Shown here: positions 8,135 to 16,722 of the stretch, one piece after another
Numbering within the stretch: position 1 is the first letter of the stretch
Layout: each line of letters starts with the position of its first letter
Position numbers and translations under genes: made by a program
Notes under the pieces: model-generated
The model's database searches: none
The model's input: only the letters and a program-made list of their open reading frames with translations
Told to the model about the DNA's origin: nothing
Origin: Rhodoplanes sp. Z2-YC6860
Lineage (GTDB): Bacteria; Pseudomonadota; Alphaproteobacteria; Rhizobiales; Xanthobacteraceae
Assembly: GCF_001579845.1 (NCBI RefSeq)
Contig: NZ_CP007440.1
Span: 6,532,029 to 6,596,028 of the forward strand
Direction of reading: 5' to 3'
Length of the DNA stretch: 64,000 bases

Positions 8135-8304
8135 GTCGCTCTCGTAGAGGAAGCCGGGCGATGTTGCTGACCCGCCCAGCCCCTCGTTGGACGGATGAAA
8201 GCCATTGGCTCCCCTTCCTGCCAAAATAACCCGTGACCGAGCCGCGGCGTTCCTGATCTTTCTTTGTTGCGCCGCGTCTAACAAAAGAAACAGAGCGGAC
8301 TCGG

Positions 8305-8358
8305 CCGGGCTGTTTCTCATTGATACTAGTACCGGGCTGTTTCTCATTGATACTAGTA
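8305..8358. repeat. Two tandem copies of a 27-bp unit
   Basis: The unit starting ccgggctgtttctcattgat and ending actagta occurs twice back to back with no mismatch. The second copy includes the stop codon of the Gly/Tyr-rich protein gene (8353-8355), so the duplication lies at and just after that gene's 3' end. Confidence 0.95.
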
Positions 8359-8667
8359 GCAGACTCGAACGCGATGGACTCGCGGCCCCCATGGCGTATA
8401 GCGGACACGCCGCTGCACAAAACAATCGCCGCCCCAACCGGCTGCGGCATAGTAAGGGCCACCTCCGTAGTAGTAGCCAGGGCCGCCGCCATAATAGTAT
8501 GGAGCAGCCGCGACCGCGCCGAGCGCAAGGCCACCAGCAAAGGCGGGACCAAAACCGCCGCCCCAGCCATGATGGCCCCACGGGCGAGCGTCTGCGGACG
8601 TCGCTGCAAAGGCGCTGGCTCCAAGCGATACGGCAGCAAGTCCGGCGATTTTCCACGATGAACGCAT
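8353..8667 (-). CDS. Exported Gly/Tyr/Pro-rich protein, 104 aa
   Basis: Start at 8667 is chosen because it opens a classical signal peptide (MRSSWKIAGLAAVSLGASAF ... ADA) after GGAAAAC. The mature part is low complexity, rich in Gly, Tyr, Trp and His (GWGGGFGPAFAGG, PYYYGGGPGYYYGGGPYY), and ends with a Cys/Arg/Val tail (RRVRYTPWGPRVHRVRVCY). Proteins of this style are common exported proteins in Bradyrhizobium; the role is unknown. Confidence 0.75.
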   Translation of the reverse strand: MRSSWKIAGLAAVSLGASAFAATSADARPWGHHGWGGGFGPAFAGGLALGAVAAAPYYYGGGPGYYYGGGPYYAAAGWGGDCFVQRRVRYTPWGPRVHRVRVCY

Positions 8668-8974
8668 GACATGTTTTCCTTGCTTTTGTCGCCACCGTTT
8701 AAATAAGCGAATGGGAAATAGGGCGTTCCGATTGGGAGCGAGAGAATTTTCTGAATAGGCATTCAAAATTGGCCCCGCAATGTACTTCAACACATGAAAT
8801 CTTCCAGAAAGCGAAACAGAGCGGCGCCAAATTAAAGCTTAAAGGTGCCTAGCCAAACCTTCGTACAATACACGGCCTGTCGAGTCGTCGGGTTTCGTAA
8901 GCTAATCCGACAGGAACCGCCAGCGTTACCCGCTGGTTATCGCCGAGTCATGCGCCGCGCCGTCGCCGCTGTTG

Positions 8975-9559
8975 ATGCTTGCCGTCAGCCTTTCGAGTGC
9001 CGATGCGCGCCATCGTCACCGCCATCATCGCGGTCCGGACCAGCCGTTAAGCGCCGATCAGCAAAACCAATCGACCTCACGGTCAGAGGTGCGTTCGAGG
9101 TTGAGTCTCGCGCAACTGATACCCAGAGATTGGCTTCAACAGAAGCCCGACCATAGTTCGCCCGGAAAGCGGTTCACATCGCCGGACGGATCGGCTTCGG
9201 TGGCCGTCTATACGTCGCCGGTCGATCAATCCCAGCTCGAGCTGTTCATGAAAGATTTCGCGTTCGTCGTCGGCGAGAAGATCACCGATTTGCGAGCTCA
9301 ACAAAATTGGGTTGCCGTAACCGGCAACAAGGGCGACCGCCTCTTCTATAGAGAAGCTGTGATTGCGAGCGCTGGCCGGACTTGGCACCAGATCGCTTTC
9401 GAATACCCAGAAGGTATGAAAGCTCAGATGGACCGCTTTATCAGCGATGCGGCTCTCGCCGTTTTGCACAGCGAGAACGACGGCTGTGACAAAGAGCTTT
9501 GGTCCGCCCCAAATCGGAATGACGGCGCAAAGGCGCTCGAAGGCCGAGAACAGAAGTGA
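8975..9559 (+). CDS. Exported hypothetical protein, probable frameshift in the signal peptide
   Basis: The mature region contains FTSPDGSASVAVY, WVAVTGNKGDRLFYREAV and WHQIAFEYPEGMKAQMDRFI, matching the family seen at 21762-22193 (VSPDGSAR, YRGEEIYYRKGN, EFRYP-x-x-x-KRQMDATV). In frame it opens only at TTG 8972/ATG 8975 (MLAVSLSSADARHRH), without a ribosome binding site. An ATG at 8950 one frame away encodes MRRAVAA directly upstream; joining the two would give a proper signal peptide. Either a one-base frameshift (real or a sequence error) has disabled export, or the short start is used. Confidence 0.6.
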   Translation: MLAVSLSSADARHRHRHHRGPDQPLSADQQNQSTSRSEVRSRLSLAQLIPRDWLQQKPDHSSPGKRFTSPDGSASVAVYTSPVDQSQLELFMKDFAFVVGEKITDLRAQQNWVAVTGNKGDRLFYREAVIASAGRTWHQIAFEYPEGMKAQMDRFISDAALAVLHSENDGCDKELWSAPNRNDGAKALEGREQK

Positions 9560-9625
9560 ACTACGAATACAGAAGTGAACTATGACTCTTATGCCGCTTG
9601 ATGCCAGCCGCCGAGCGCCGTTTTT

Positions 9626-9916
9626 ATGGTGCTCGGCGACTTCGGAAGGCTGACCCGCGCCTGGCGAGAAATGGACGATGAGCAGACGTCGGAACACGAT
9701 GTGGTCCAGGCCATTATATCGGGCGAATACACTAGGCCGGTGAAAGTGGTTGCCTTCGATCTTGATGAACGTTGGGCCGGAGACGTGACGGAAAACATCG
9801 CGCGAGCTGTTGTAACGACCGCAATTGAAGAAGGCTTGACGCTTGGGCGTACCGCGTCAGAATTTGTCACGCGCGTGACTGGTGAGGATTTGCCGGCCGA
9901 TCTCATTGAAGCGTGA
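9626..9916 (+). CDS. Conserved hypothetical protein, 96 aa
   Basis: Starts MVLGDFGRLTRAWREMDDEQ, has a middle segment VVAFDLDERWAGDVTENIAR and a helical end (FVTRVTGEDLPADLIEA). I recall similar short proteins in Bradyrhizobium of unknown function. The stop overlaps the ATG of the next gene by one base (TGATG), indicating an operon. Confidence 0.65.
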   Translation: MVLGDFGRLTRAWREMDDEQTSEHDVVQAIISGEYTRPVKVVAFDLDERWAGDVTENIARAVVTTAIEEGLTLGRTASEFVTRVTGEDLPADLIEA

Positions 9917-10209
9917 TGGGCGACGTCATCAAATTCAGATCGAAGCGGCAACGTGGCCGCGGGCCAGTTCCTCCCTCTGGAGCGGCAACCACGCCGAACC
10001 GCCCTGCCCCGGTCTACCGCTCCGTCGATGGGTTTCCGATCCATTGGAAAGACGCCGTCGGCACCATCCATGCCTGCGAAGTCACAGAGCCCAGCCCGGG
10101 CGCCCGCGTCGCATGGACGATCTGCGGGAAGGACGTTACCGACAACGCCGCATACGCGGCTGAGAATCCGAACGAAGTGAACTGTGTGAAATGCTCGGAG
10201 TGGCGTTGA
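9916..10209 (+). CDS. Small hypothetical protein, 97 aa
   Basis: ATG at 9916 shares a base with the upstream stop. The N-terminus is basic (KFRSKRQRGRG); the rest contains a YRSVDGFPIHWKDAVG segment and three Cys near the end (CGKDV, CVKC), which could form a metal site together with CEV. Not recognised as a known domain. Confidence 0.6.
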   Translation: MGDVIKFRSKRQRGRGPVPPSGAATTPNRPAPVYRSVDGFPIHWKDAVGTIHACEVTEPSPGARVAWTICGKDVTDNAAYAAENPNEVNCVKCSEWR

Positions 10210-10544
10210 GGAGCCGAGGTCTTCAAACGAGCATCCGAGCAGCTTCGTAGTCTGCGGAATCGAAAGCGATTTTTTGGAGTTTGGCCGCTTGGGCGAAGGA
10301 AGTCCTGCATTCATCACCGAAAAAAATCGCCGCGGCAACAAGGGCTTCAGAGATGCCGCGGCGAGGATGTCAGTCGGAAATGACGGCGGTGAATTCATCA
10401 GAGGGGCAGAGTGTAGTTCCGCGGTCGGCAAATTATTTTGAGAACTTTACTGCGTTCGTGGTTCGGCCGTAAGAACATTACGTGAACGGAGCCCAGCCGT
10501 GCCGCCTATCGAAACGCTCGGTGAAGCGTGGAATTTCAGCTGGA
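10210..10544. other. No convincing gene
   Basis: Only short frames without ribosome binding sites or recognisable motifs are present on either strand. Confidence 0.4.
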
Positions 10545-10754
10545 CTAAGCGCCCGGTAATGAGCGGTCTGAAGGCGGCAGCCGTGATATCTTGCCACTGA
10601 TCTGAATGCCCATGTCAGTCGTCCGACTCTTCACGCTCGCCGGGCTACGGCGCAGCCTCAGTGCGATCTGGAGAAGTGATTTATCTTGGGAGGCCGTCCG
10701 CCGCAGCGATGTTTCGTCTTGCGCGGTCCAATAACCATTTCGTCGTCGCATCAT
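10545..10754 (-). CDS. Small SANT/GcrA-like helix-turn-helix protein
   Basis: The start MMRRRNGYWTAQDETSLRRT followed by LLQIALRLRRSPASVKSRTTDMG parallels the protein at 1591-1791 (YAWTPEDEAKLK ... IAIRLKRSESSIKKRAHDLG). The DNA-binding helix is therefore conserved between the two. The start is placed at the Met before RRRNG because upstream residues do not match. Probable DNA-binding protein, target unknown. Confidence 0.6.
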   Translation of the reverse strand: MMRRRNGYWTAQDETSLRRTASQDKSLLQIALRLRRSPASVKSRTTDMGIQISGKISRLPPSDRSLPGA

Positions 10755-10916
10755 GCCGTAACGGATTCTTGCACGCGACGTTCCGAGAGTTTTGATGATA
10801 GCTTTTTGCAAATCACTGGTTCGCATATGAATTTGACAAATCGGCAGCGCTCGGGCCACGCGCGTTAGTCGCAAACAAATGCTCGAGCCGGCGCTTTGTG
10901 TTTCAGAACTCGGGTC

Positions 10917-11120
10917 TTAACGCTTGATGCCAGCACGCTCACGGCGCTCTCGATGTATCCGATCTATCTCGGACTCTTCTTGTGGGAGACGTCCACCAAA
11001 GTCGTCTCTTGAGCGGCATGTCTCCGCATACCAGAGCAACGCGCGCTGACTGTATGGATCAGAATTTCCTAAGCGAGCCAGGCGCTCGTAGTATTCGGCC
11101 GTTTTGGTCCATTCGCTCAT
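10917..11120 (-). CDS. Small hypothetical protein, 67 aa
   Basis: A charged helical protein (MSEWTKTAEYYERLARLG ... LLWYAETCRSRDDFGG ... IDRIHRERRERAGIKR). It resembles short cytoplasmic proteins common in rhizobia but has no named domain. Ribosome binding site weak. Confidence 0.5.
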   Translation of the reverse strand: MSEWTKTAEYYERLARLGNSDPYSQRALLWYAETCRSRDDFGGRLPQEESEIDRIHRERRERAGIKR

Positions 11121-11311
11121 GGGAAACGCTCGTTGTTTTTTATTTCCGCGCCCCTTCAGCCACTATAGGGCGAACGAGCCCAGCAACGCTTTGTTTCGCA
11201 AGCGACGCCTAAGCGTAGGCGCGGCCGAATAGGAGGCTACGGCCCCTGGAAGTCGTCCGAGGCCCCGCAACAAACTTGAAACAAGTTCAACAAACTTCAT
11301 CTTGGACGCGT

Positions 11312-11683
11312 ATGGAAATCAGCTCTTCAATCCGATCACGCGACTGGCTGAGCAGCCCCTTTTCAACTCTTTTTGCTTGGTGGCTACCGAAAGCCGTGAT
11401 CATAGGCGGACTATTCGCCTCTACGGAAATTAGGACCGCGATATGGATCGCCGCACTTGCGTGGATGGGGCTCGCGTGCATTTTCAACGCAAAGCGTTGT
11501 GGGCGCACTCATTGCCGCTACACCGGCCCTTTCTACCTTGCGATGATCGGGCCGACTCTTCTGCTGGGGTCCGGCACCCTGCCCGTAGGCATTCTCGGCT
11601 GGTCAATATTGGCCTGCGTCATCCTGCTTGGTGGCAAGATCCTCTGGTGGGTAACTGAGCGCGCGTGGGGCGAATTTTCGTAA
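11312..11683 (+). CDS. Small multi-pass membrane protein
   Basis: About 123 aa with three to four hydrophobic segments (WLPKAVIIGGLFAS, AIWIAALAWMGLACIF, PFYLAMIGPTLLLGSG, WSILACVILLGGKIL). Between the second and third lies NAKRCGRTHCRYTGP, a Cys/His motif that I recall as conserved in a family of small membrane proteins of unknown role; it could bind metal. The start near 11312 is chosen as the first Met before the conserved part; 11276 is possible. Confidence 0.65.
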   Translation: MEISSSIRSRDWLSSPFSTLFAWWLPKAVIIGGLFASTEIRTAIWIAALAWMGLACIFNAKRCGRTHCRYTGPFYLAMIGPTLLLGSGTLPVGILGWSILACVILLGGKILWWVTERAWGEFS

Positions 11684-11922
11684 CTTGCCGGCCAATCCAG
11701 AAAAGTCTCGGCCGTTCCTATTCCCAGCTACGATGGGCGCGTGTTGGGCCAGAGCTGCGCTCTGATCGGCTTCTGGCGCTAATCGCAGCGACGGGGCCTT
11801 GGCGGGCGAGATATTCGAGATAGACAATTGCTAAATCGGCTGTGACAGCGTGACGCGTCCTGGCGCAAAGCGACAGGCCCTAAGCTCGCGCCAGCAATAA
11901 AGAAGTAGGAGAGGAACGAAAA

Positions 11923-12069
11923 ATGCCAACGATGCTGGCGATGTTAGCCTTTTGCTTGGTGATTGCCCTTTTCACCCTCGCCATGGCGAATGAGCTCCGT
12001 GCCTTCTATTGCAAGGCTCGCCAGTCTTATGCGACGTCCCGTAACCAAGCGATACGCTCGCACTGGTAG
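11923..12069 (+). CDS. Small membrane protein, 48 aa
   Basis: A strong AGGAGAGGAACG ribosome binding site precedes the ATG. The product has one N-terminal membrane segment (MLAMLAFCLVIALFTLAMA) and a short basic cytoplasmic-type tail (KARQSYATSRNQAIRSHW). It lies 29 nt upstream of tspO and may be co-transcribed with it. Function unknown. Confidence 0.65.
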   Translation: MPTMLAMLAFCLVIALFTLAMANELRAFYCKARQSYATSRNQAIRSHW

Positions 12070-12098
12070 ACATTTCCCGGCTGCGCTAGCGTGCGGCC

Positions 12099-12590
12099 AT
12101 GTTCACCATTGCATCACCGAAATCCCGCAATGTCGCACTTGGCGGGGTGGTCGTATCTTCGGTGGTCATTGCATCAGGCCTGGGCCAACTTGCGACCTTT
12201 CCCAATCTGGGTTGGTACTCCACCCTGGTGAAGCCCGCATTCAACCCGCCGAATTGGATCTTCGGTCCAGTTTGGACGACGCTGTACGCTCTGATGGCAT
12301 TTGCCTCGTGGCGAATCATGAGGCTTCCAGGTTCGAGCCAACGATCGTTAGCGCTCCTGTTGTTCTTCGGCCAGCTCGTGCTGAACGCAGTTTGGTCTTG
12401 GATGTTTTTCGGCCTCCACAGCCCCCTGCTCGGGCTCATCGATATCATTCCCCAGCTATCACTCATCGTGCTCACCATCGTCGCGTTTTCCCGGCTCGAC
12501 GTTATAGCGGGCTGGCTGCTCGTTCCGCTCGCTGCGTGGGTAAGCTTTGCAACGATCCTCAACGTTGCAGTCTGGCGGCTGAACGCCTGA
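12099..12590 (+). CDS. tspO: TspO/MBR family tryptophan-rich sensory protein
   Basis: A 163-aa five-helix membrane protein. The family's signature loop is present (LGWYSTLVKPAFNPPNWIFG followed by PVWTTLYALMAF), as is the Trp-rich helix VLNAVWSWMFFGLHSPLLG. TspO proteins bind tetrapyrroles and affect porphyrin/redox-dependent regulation; in photosynthetic alphaproteobacteria they act in the outer membrane. Length is normal for the family. The start is supported by the N-terminal hydrophobic segment, though no strong ribosome binding site is visible. Confidence 0.9.
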   Translation: MFTIASPKSRNVALGGVVVSSVVIASGLGQLATFPNLGWYSTLVKPAFNPPNWIFGPVWTTLYALMAFASWRIMRLPGSSQRSLALLLFFGQLVLNAVWSWMFFGLHSPLLGLIDIIPQLSLIVLTIVAFSRLDVIAGWLLVPLAAWVSFATILNVAVWRLNA

Positions 12591-12834
12591 CGCAAAATTG
12601 CGGCCACCGCTTTCCGCGGTGATGGATATAGGGCTTTCGACTTTAGATTGGTCAACGATTGGATGACTTTATGAGTCGTTGCAGTTGCTTGCGGCTCGCT
12701 TAGAGATATTCCCTACATCCAAGAACGCTCCGCAAGGGTCTACCGGAGCGGACCGGGCTCGCCCATCGTGCCCCACACAAACAAAATGAGATTGGGCCCC
12801 TTGAACAAAATTGGCGTGAACGTGTTCGATACGC

Positions 12835-13089
12835 ATGTTAGCAATTGGTCGACTCCTGGCTGCTGCCGTTCGTGCAAACCCGGCCCTGGCTACAGCTCTC
12901 GCGTTCGAAGCCGGGATACTGGTCATGCGGGCTATCCAGAAGAACGCCGGCAAGAGTCCCGTCGGTAGGTCGGCCAAGCAGATTGAGGCAACCCTACTAG
13001 CCCACAAGCCGGAAAGCTTTTCGCAGCTCACCTTATCCCAACCTCTTAAGAGGCGACGAACGCGAACTCGCCGCCGCCGTGCCTCGTAG
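12835..13089 (+). CDS. Small basic hypothetical protein, 84 aa
   Basis: Begins MLAIGRLLAAAVRANPALAT, continues with an Ala-rich helix and ends in a run of Arg/Lys (KRRRTRTRRRRAS). The terminal basic tail suggests nucleic acid or acidic-surface contact, but this is only inference. No ribosome binding site; could be spurious. Confidence 0.4.
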   Translation: MLAIGRLLAAAVRANPALATALAFEAGILVMRAIQKNAGKSPVGRSAKQIEATLLAHKPESFSQLTLSQPLKRRRTRTRRRRAS

Positions 13090-13157
13090 TCCGCGCTCGA
13101 ATCGGAACGTAGTAGGCGCTCGGGTGGTTGCTCGTGGATAAATCCAGGAGGCGTCCA

Positions 13158-13484
13158 ATGAAACTAGCAACGATTGTAGCGCTCGCAGCTCTGGCACTTC
13201 CTCCGGTTGCTCTCGCTGAGACCGGCAATGGACCGTCCAGCAACGGTGCGGCATCGGACTCCAATGGTTTAGCGCCGTCGCCCGGAGTTACGCAAAATGC
13301 GCCTGGCCAACAGCGTCCCAGGAACGGAAGCCCTGGCGATCCGGGAAACACCGGCAGCGACTCAGGAATGGAAGCCTCCGATATGGGCGGCTCGGGCGCG
13401 GCCAACACTGGGCAGAAAACTACGACCTCCCCCGCCACGACAGGACAATCTGAACCGCAAACCGGCGCCCCGCCATCGCGCTAG
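13158..13484 (+). CDS. Exported low-complexity protein, 108 aa
   Basis: AGGAGGCGTCC precedes the ATG at 13158. A clear signal peptide (MKLATIVALAALALPPVALA) is followed by a Gly/Ser/Asn/Pro/Thr-rich mature region with no predicted fold. Such short periplasmic proteins are frequent in Bradyrhizobium. Role unknown. Confidence 0.65.
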   Translation: MKLATIVALAALALPPVALAETGNGPSSNGAASDSNGLAPSPGVTQNAPGQQRPRNGSPGDPGNTGSDSGMEASDMGGSGAANTGQKTTTSPATTGQSEPQTGAPPSR

Positions 13485-13691
13485 CGCATCGGGCAGCTAT
13501 AAGGCCGAGCCTATCCGTTATCGCACGGGTGGGCTTTTCCTTGGATCGTGGGCAATTGTCCGTGGGTTACGACGCCGCGCGCCTTTTGCTGTGCAACACG
13601 CGTTGAGCAATCTTGTTGCTTGAAAAACAGCAACTTAGTTGCTCAGAACTCGGCTACGTACAATCCGCAAACGGTGGTATGCCGTTTGTAC

Positions 13692-14375
13692 ATGGAGCGG
13701 GCTGTCGCATATCTTCGAGTTTCCACGCAACGACAGCAGCGCTCTGGCCTCGGCATTGAAGCACAGCGGGCCGCAATTGCCCGGTTCGCTGAGGCCGCGG
13801 GAATCGCCATCATCAGCGAATATGTCGAGGCCGAAACTGCTGCGGGCTCTGACGCGCTGGACCGCAGGCCGCAGCTGGCTGCCGCTCTGGCTGCAGCCAA
13901 ATCGGCCAAGTGCTGCGTCCTGGTGTCCAAGCTGGATCGGCTGTCGCGTGATGTCGCGTTCGTCGCCAGCCTGATGGCTCAGCGGGTGCCCTTTATCGTC
14001 GCTGAGCTGGGACGCGATGCAGACCCATTTATGCTGCATCTTTATGCGGCATTGGCTGAGAAAGAGCGCCGGCTTATTTCCGAGCGCACTAAGGCGGCCT
14101 TGGCTGCCAAGAAAGCCGGCGGTGCTAGGCTGGGCAACCCGAGCAACATCGCGCAAGCGGGCGAATTAGGCCGTATTGTTCAGACTAATGAATTCGTCAC
14201 GGGCTTGGTGCCGATCATCCAGGCTATCCAGAGCGCCGGTGCGACCACGTTGCGTGAAATGAGCGACGCATTGAACCAGCGCGGCATCCGATCGCCGCGT
14301 GGCGGCAGATGGCACGTTTCGTCAGTTTTGAACGTTCTGACTCGTGCTCACGAGTTGGAGCGCAGTCTAGCGTAA
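13692..14375 (+). CDS. Small serine recombinase (resolvase family)
   Basis: A 227-aa protein starting [20 protein letters not shown]; Ser11 in YLRVST is the expected nucleophile. The resolvase core motif [11 protein letters not shown] is present and [19 protein letters not shown] matches the E-helix. The C-terminus has a recombinase-type segment ([20 protein letters not shown]) typical of the helix-turn-helix end. It would cut and rejoin DNA at paired sites, either resolving or inserting an element. No partner transposase is adjacent. Two C-terminal crumbs of related genes lie at 15157-15249 and 20098-20195. Confidence 0.85.
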   Translation: MERAVAYLRVSTQRQQRSGLGIEAQRAAIARFAEAAGIAIISEYVEAETAAGSDALDRRPQLAAALAAAKSAKCCVLVSKLDRLSRDVAFVASLMAQRVPFIVAELGRDADPFMLHLYAALAEKERRLISERTKAALAAKKAGGARLGNPSNIAQAGELGRIVQTNEFVTGLVPIIQAIQSAGATTLREMSDALNQRGIRSPRGGRWHVSSVLNVLTRAHELERSLA

Positions 14376-14483
14376 CATAAGCGGCACCATGCGCATGGCG
14401 CTTCGTGCGCTGCGGTAAAGCGCGGCTCGAGCAGGTCCAGTTGCAACAAGCTCGCACGGTAATCGGGCCTAGCGACTCGTTGG

Positions 14484-14987
14484 TCAATGTGAACCAGTCG
14501 TACCGCTATCTCTCTGCAGCGTTTCGGCTCGCTGAAGATGCTTCTGCAGGGTGGGCAGCGCTTCGGTCGCATACTTGCCGGCAGCGTCCTGCTTCTTGGC
14601 GGCCGTCTGGTACTCGGCGATGTCCTTCTTGTGATCCATCACCATGTGCTCAGCGAACTTCTTGTCAAAGCTCGGACCGGTAAGCTTGGCCAACTCGTCA
14701 TGATCAGCCTTCTGTTTGGCAGTCGGCTCAGTCGGAGGTGTTATGCCCAGCGTTCTCGCTGCATCGGTCGCCTTCTTGTTGGACTCGGTATGGTCGGTTT
14801 GAAGCATCTCCCCAAAGGTTTTGACCTGCCCGCTCTGACCGTTCTTTTGAGCCAGCTCACCCATCGAAACCTCGGCGAGATTCCCCTGGATTGCTTTCGT
14901 AAGGAACTCCTGACCCGGCTTTTCTTGAGCCATTGCCGCCGTTGCACTTAACACCAAAGCCGCAGTTACGACCGATACGCGTTTCAT
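14484..14987 (-). CDS. DUF4142 family exported protein
   Basis: GGAGGTGTAGA precedes the ATG at 14987. A signal peptide (MKRVSVVTAALVLSATAAMA) leads to a four-helix ferritin-like region with DUF4142 features: FLTKAIQGNLAEVSMGELAQ, VKTFGEMLQTDHTESNKK, and MVMDHKKDIAEYQ. Proteins of this family are periplasmic or secreted; their activity is not established. Length (167 aa) is normal. Confidence 0.85.
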   Translation of the reverse strand: MKRVSVVTAALVLSATAAMAQEKPGQEFLTKAIQGNLAEVSMGELAQKNGQSGQVKTFGEMLQTDHTESNKKATDAARTLGITPPTEPTAKQKADHDELAKLTGPSFDKKFAEHMVMDHKKDIAEYQTAAKKQDAAGKYATEALPTLQKHLQRAETLQRDSGTTGSH

Positions 14988-15156
14988 TCTACACCTCCGC
15001 TACTCTGGCGGATAAGCGCGTAGCGTCAGGTAAGTTCCGAATGCAGCTTCAATAGCCGTTTGCGTCCGGCAGCCGTCATTGCATGGCAGCGCGCCGCGCT
15101 GACAGGGATTGTCTGCGCTGGAAAGCCCGCTGCCGATCTGCAGGCACGGGCGCGTA

Positions 15157-15249
15157 ACGCTTCGTGACATGACTGCTGCGCTGAACCAACGTGGCATCCG
15201 ATCGGCGTGCGGCGGCACGCGAAGCATGGCGACGCCGCGTAAAACATGA
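15157..15249 (+). pseudogene. C-terminal remnant of a serine recombinase
   Basis: The frame reads [20 protein letters not shown] before ending a few codons later. It matches the end of the recombinase at 13692-14375 ([20 protein letters not shown]). No catalytic domain precedes it, so it is a fragment left by an older element. Confidence 0.75.
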
Positions 15250-15517
15250 AGCTCGTCCAAATCTTTTTGCCGCGATACGACAACAACCGTCGCCGAGTCC
15301 CTGCAAGCTGGTGAAAAGTTCGGCGGCGTGACGGCATATATGCAGGCGCCAGCGGTCGATCTTTTGGAAAGATGGTCCGCGCACCAAGCGCGACGAGATT
15401 GTGATCTACGAAGTGATGGCGAACCCACACTTGCGCCGACGGTCGAAAGATTATCGTCGCGAATTCGAACGCGTCTTTCGGCAAGAGGAGATCGCGATCC
15501 GCGTCACGGCGGTCTAG
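15246..15517 (+). pseudogene. Frameshifted small hypothetical protein gene
   Basis: Three frames must be joined to recover one protein: MKLVQIFLPRYDNNRRRVPA, then FGGVTAYMQAPA, then KDGPRTKRDEIVIYEVMA and YRREFERVFRQEEIAIR with a stop. I recognise this order as a short conserved bacterial protein (KLVQIFLPLYDN ... FGGVTAY ... DEIVVYEVM ... RRLE-x-x-F-x-QEEI). At least two frameshifts make it non-functional. Confidence 0.7.
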
Positions 15518-15599
15518 CTGTGGCAACGTTGGGCCGTCCAAGTCGGTGAGCCAATAGGAACTCGCCGAGAAGCCATACGTTGGGCTTCGAGGAGAGCCA

Positions 15600-16340
15600 A
15601 TGTCTCGGCTCGTAGCACCCAAATTGACCGTTCGGGCGACCGGCCCAAGCGCCCGCACCGCGAGACGGCCCTCCTCTCCCGCACGTTCTATCCCAGCGCG
15701 AAAAAGCCGCAGCAAATTCCTCCGATATTACCCAGGTGGCTTCAAGGATGCTGACTACATTGATCTTGAGCGGGGCTACAAGTGGACGGCACACGAACGC
15801 TGGATTGAGACCCTCAGTGATACGCAATTTCGCGCCTTGCTTAGGAGGGGAGACTTTGCCGGGATCGCGCAGCGCGCGGTAGCAATAGAGTCTCGTACAA
15901 ATTTGCTCTTCTCGTTCGAGAAAATGGCGCTAAGGGACGCGGTGAAATCTTCCGCTGGAGCGAAGGCCTTCGCGAACGGCTTATGGGCTCTTCTACACGG
16001 CGACAGTGCAATGTCGGTCCGCTTCGAGGCTTGGATCGATGCCCTGTCAGGTCTACCTCGTCGTCAGACCCGCGTACTCACGTGGCCATTGGCGACCGTA
16101 TTTGGCTTCATCGCGCAACCGCGGCTGCACTTCTTTCTGAAGCCGATGGTGACGCGGCGCGCAGCGACGAACTACGGCTACGACCTTCATTATCAGGCTC
16201 GACCGGATTGGACCGCATACTCGGGCGCATTGCGATTTGCACGCGCTGTCGGCTCCGACATCCGGGATCTGAGACCCCGTGACATGATTGACCTTCAATC
16301 CTTTATTTGGGTCCAAGGGTCGGACGAATATCCGGACTAA
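15600..16340 (+). CDS. Conserved hypothetical protein, 246 aa
   Basis: GAGGAGAGCCA precedes the ATG. After a basic, disordered-looking N-terminus (about 38 residues) comes a folded region: KFLRYYPGGFKDADYIDLER, FSFEKMALRDAVKS, GLPRRQTRVLTWPLATVFGF and PRDMIDLQSFIWVQGSDEY at the end. I recall this as a widespread bacterial family without assigned activity. No signal peptide or membrane segment. It stands alone between a pseudogene and an 80-bp-plus spacer. Confidence 0.7.
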   Translation: MSRLVAPKLTVRATGPSARTARRPSSPARSIPARKSRSKFLRYYPGGFKDADYIDLERGYKWTAHERWIETLSDTQFRALLRRGDFAGIAQRAVAIESRTNLLFSFEKMALRDAVKSSAGAKAFANGLWALLHGDSAMSVRFEAWIDALSGLPRRQTRVLTWPLATVFGFIAQPRLHFFLKPMVTRRAATNYGYDLHYQARPDWTAYSGALRFARAVGSDIRDLRPRDMIDLQSFIWVQGSDEYPD

Positions 16341-16569
16341 ATTTGGGGGCTGATCCGGTTCGCCAGCGCAGCGAAAGTTTTACGCGTCTCTTCGCGCGCA
16401 CGTATCAACAGCTGTGAATCAGCATGGTCCCGCTGAAGCGTCAGCCGAAGTGAATCGGCGCTTTAGGAGTTCGCGAATGGCGGCAGCGCAGCTGTGCATC
16501 CTGCGCTCGAAGCGATTTGTGCGGGAACCAGCTTTGGATGAATCGGTTGCGCTTTTCCATCGGTTGAGC

Positions 16570-16722
16570 ATGACGTCTGTGATGAATTCGCCCCAGCGCG
16601 GCATCGTTATTGGATGCTTGATGCTCGGCTTCGCCCTAGCAGCGCTCGCCGCCGGCTATACGACAACCCATTGGACTGATGCAATTGAAGGCGCAAGATC
16701 ACGCATCGGGCATTTGAAGTAG
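16570..16722 (+). CDS. Small single-pass membrane protein, about 50 aa
   Basis: The likely product is MTSVMNSPQRGIVIGCLMLG followed by FALAALAAGYTTTHW and a short polar tail: one membrane segment. The start could also be the second Met (16582). No strong ribosome binding site. Function unknown. Confidence 0.4.
   Translation: MTSVMNSPQRGIVIGCLMLGFALAALAAGYTTTHWTDAIEGARSRIGHLK

Noticed and set aside
8305-8358. CRISPR-like repeat
   Set aside because: Only two units in direct contact with no spacer; no cas genes in the window.
7968-8762. 264-codon minus-strand frame overlapping the Gly/Tyr-rich protein
   Set aside because: Different frame from the gene with signal peptide and ribosome binding site; contains the 27-bp repeat as a 9-aa repeat but no recognisable domain.
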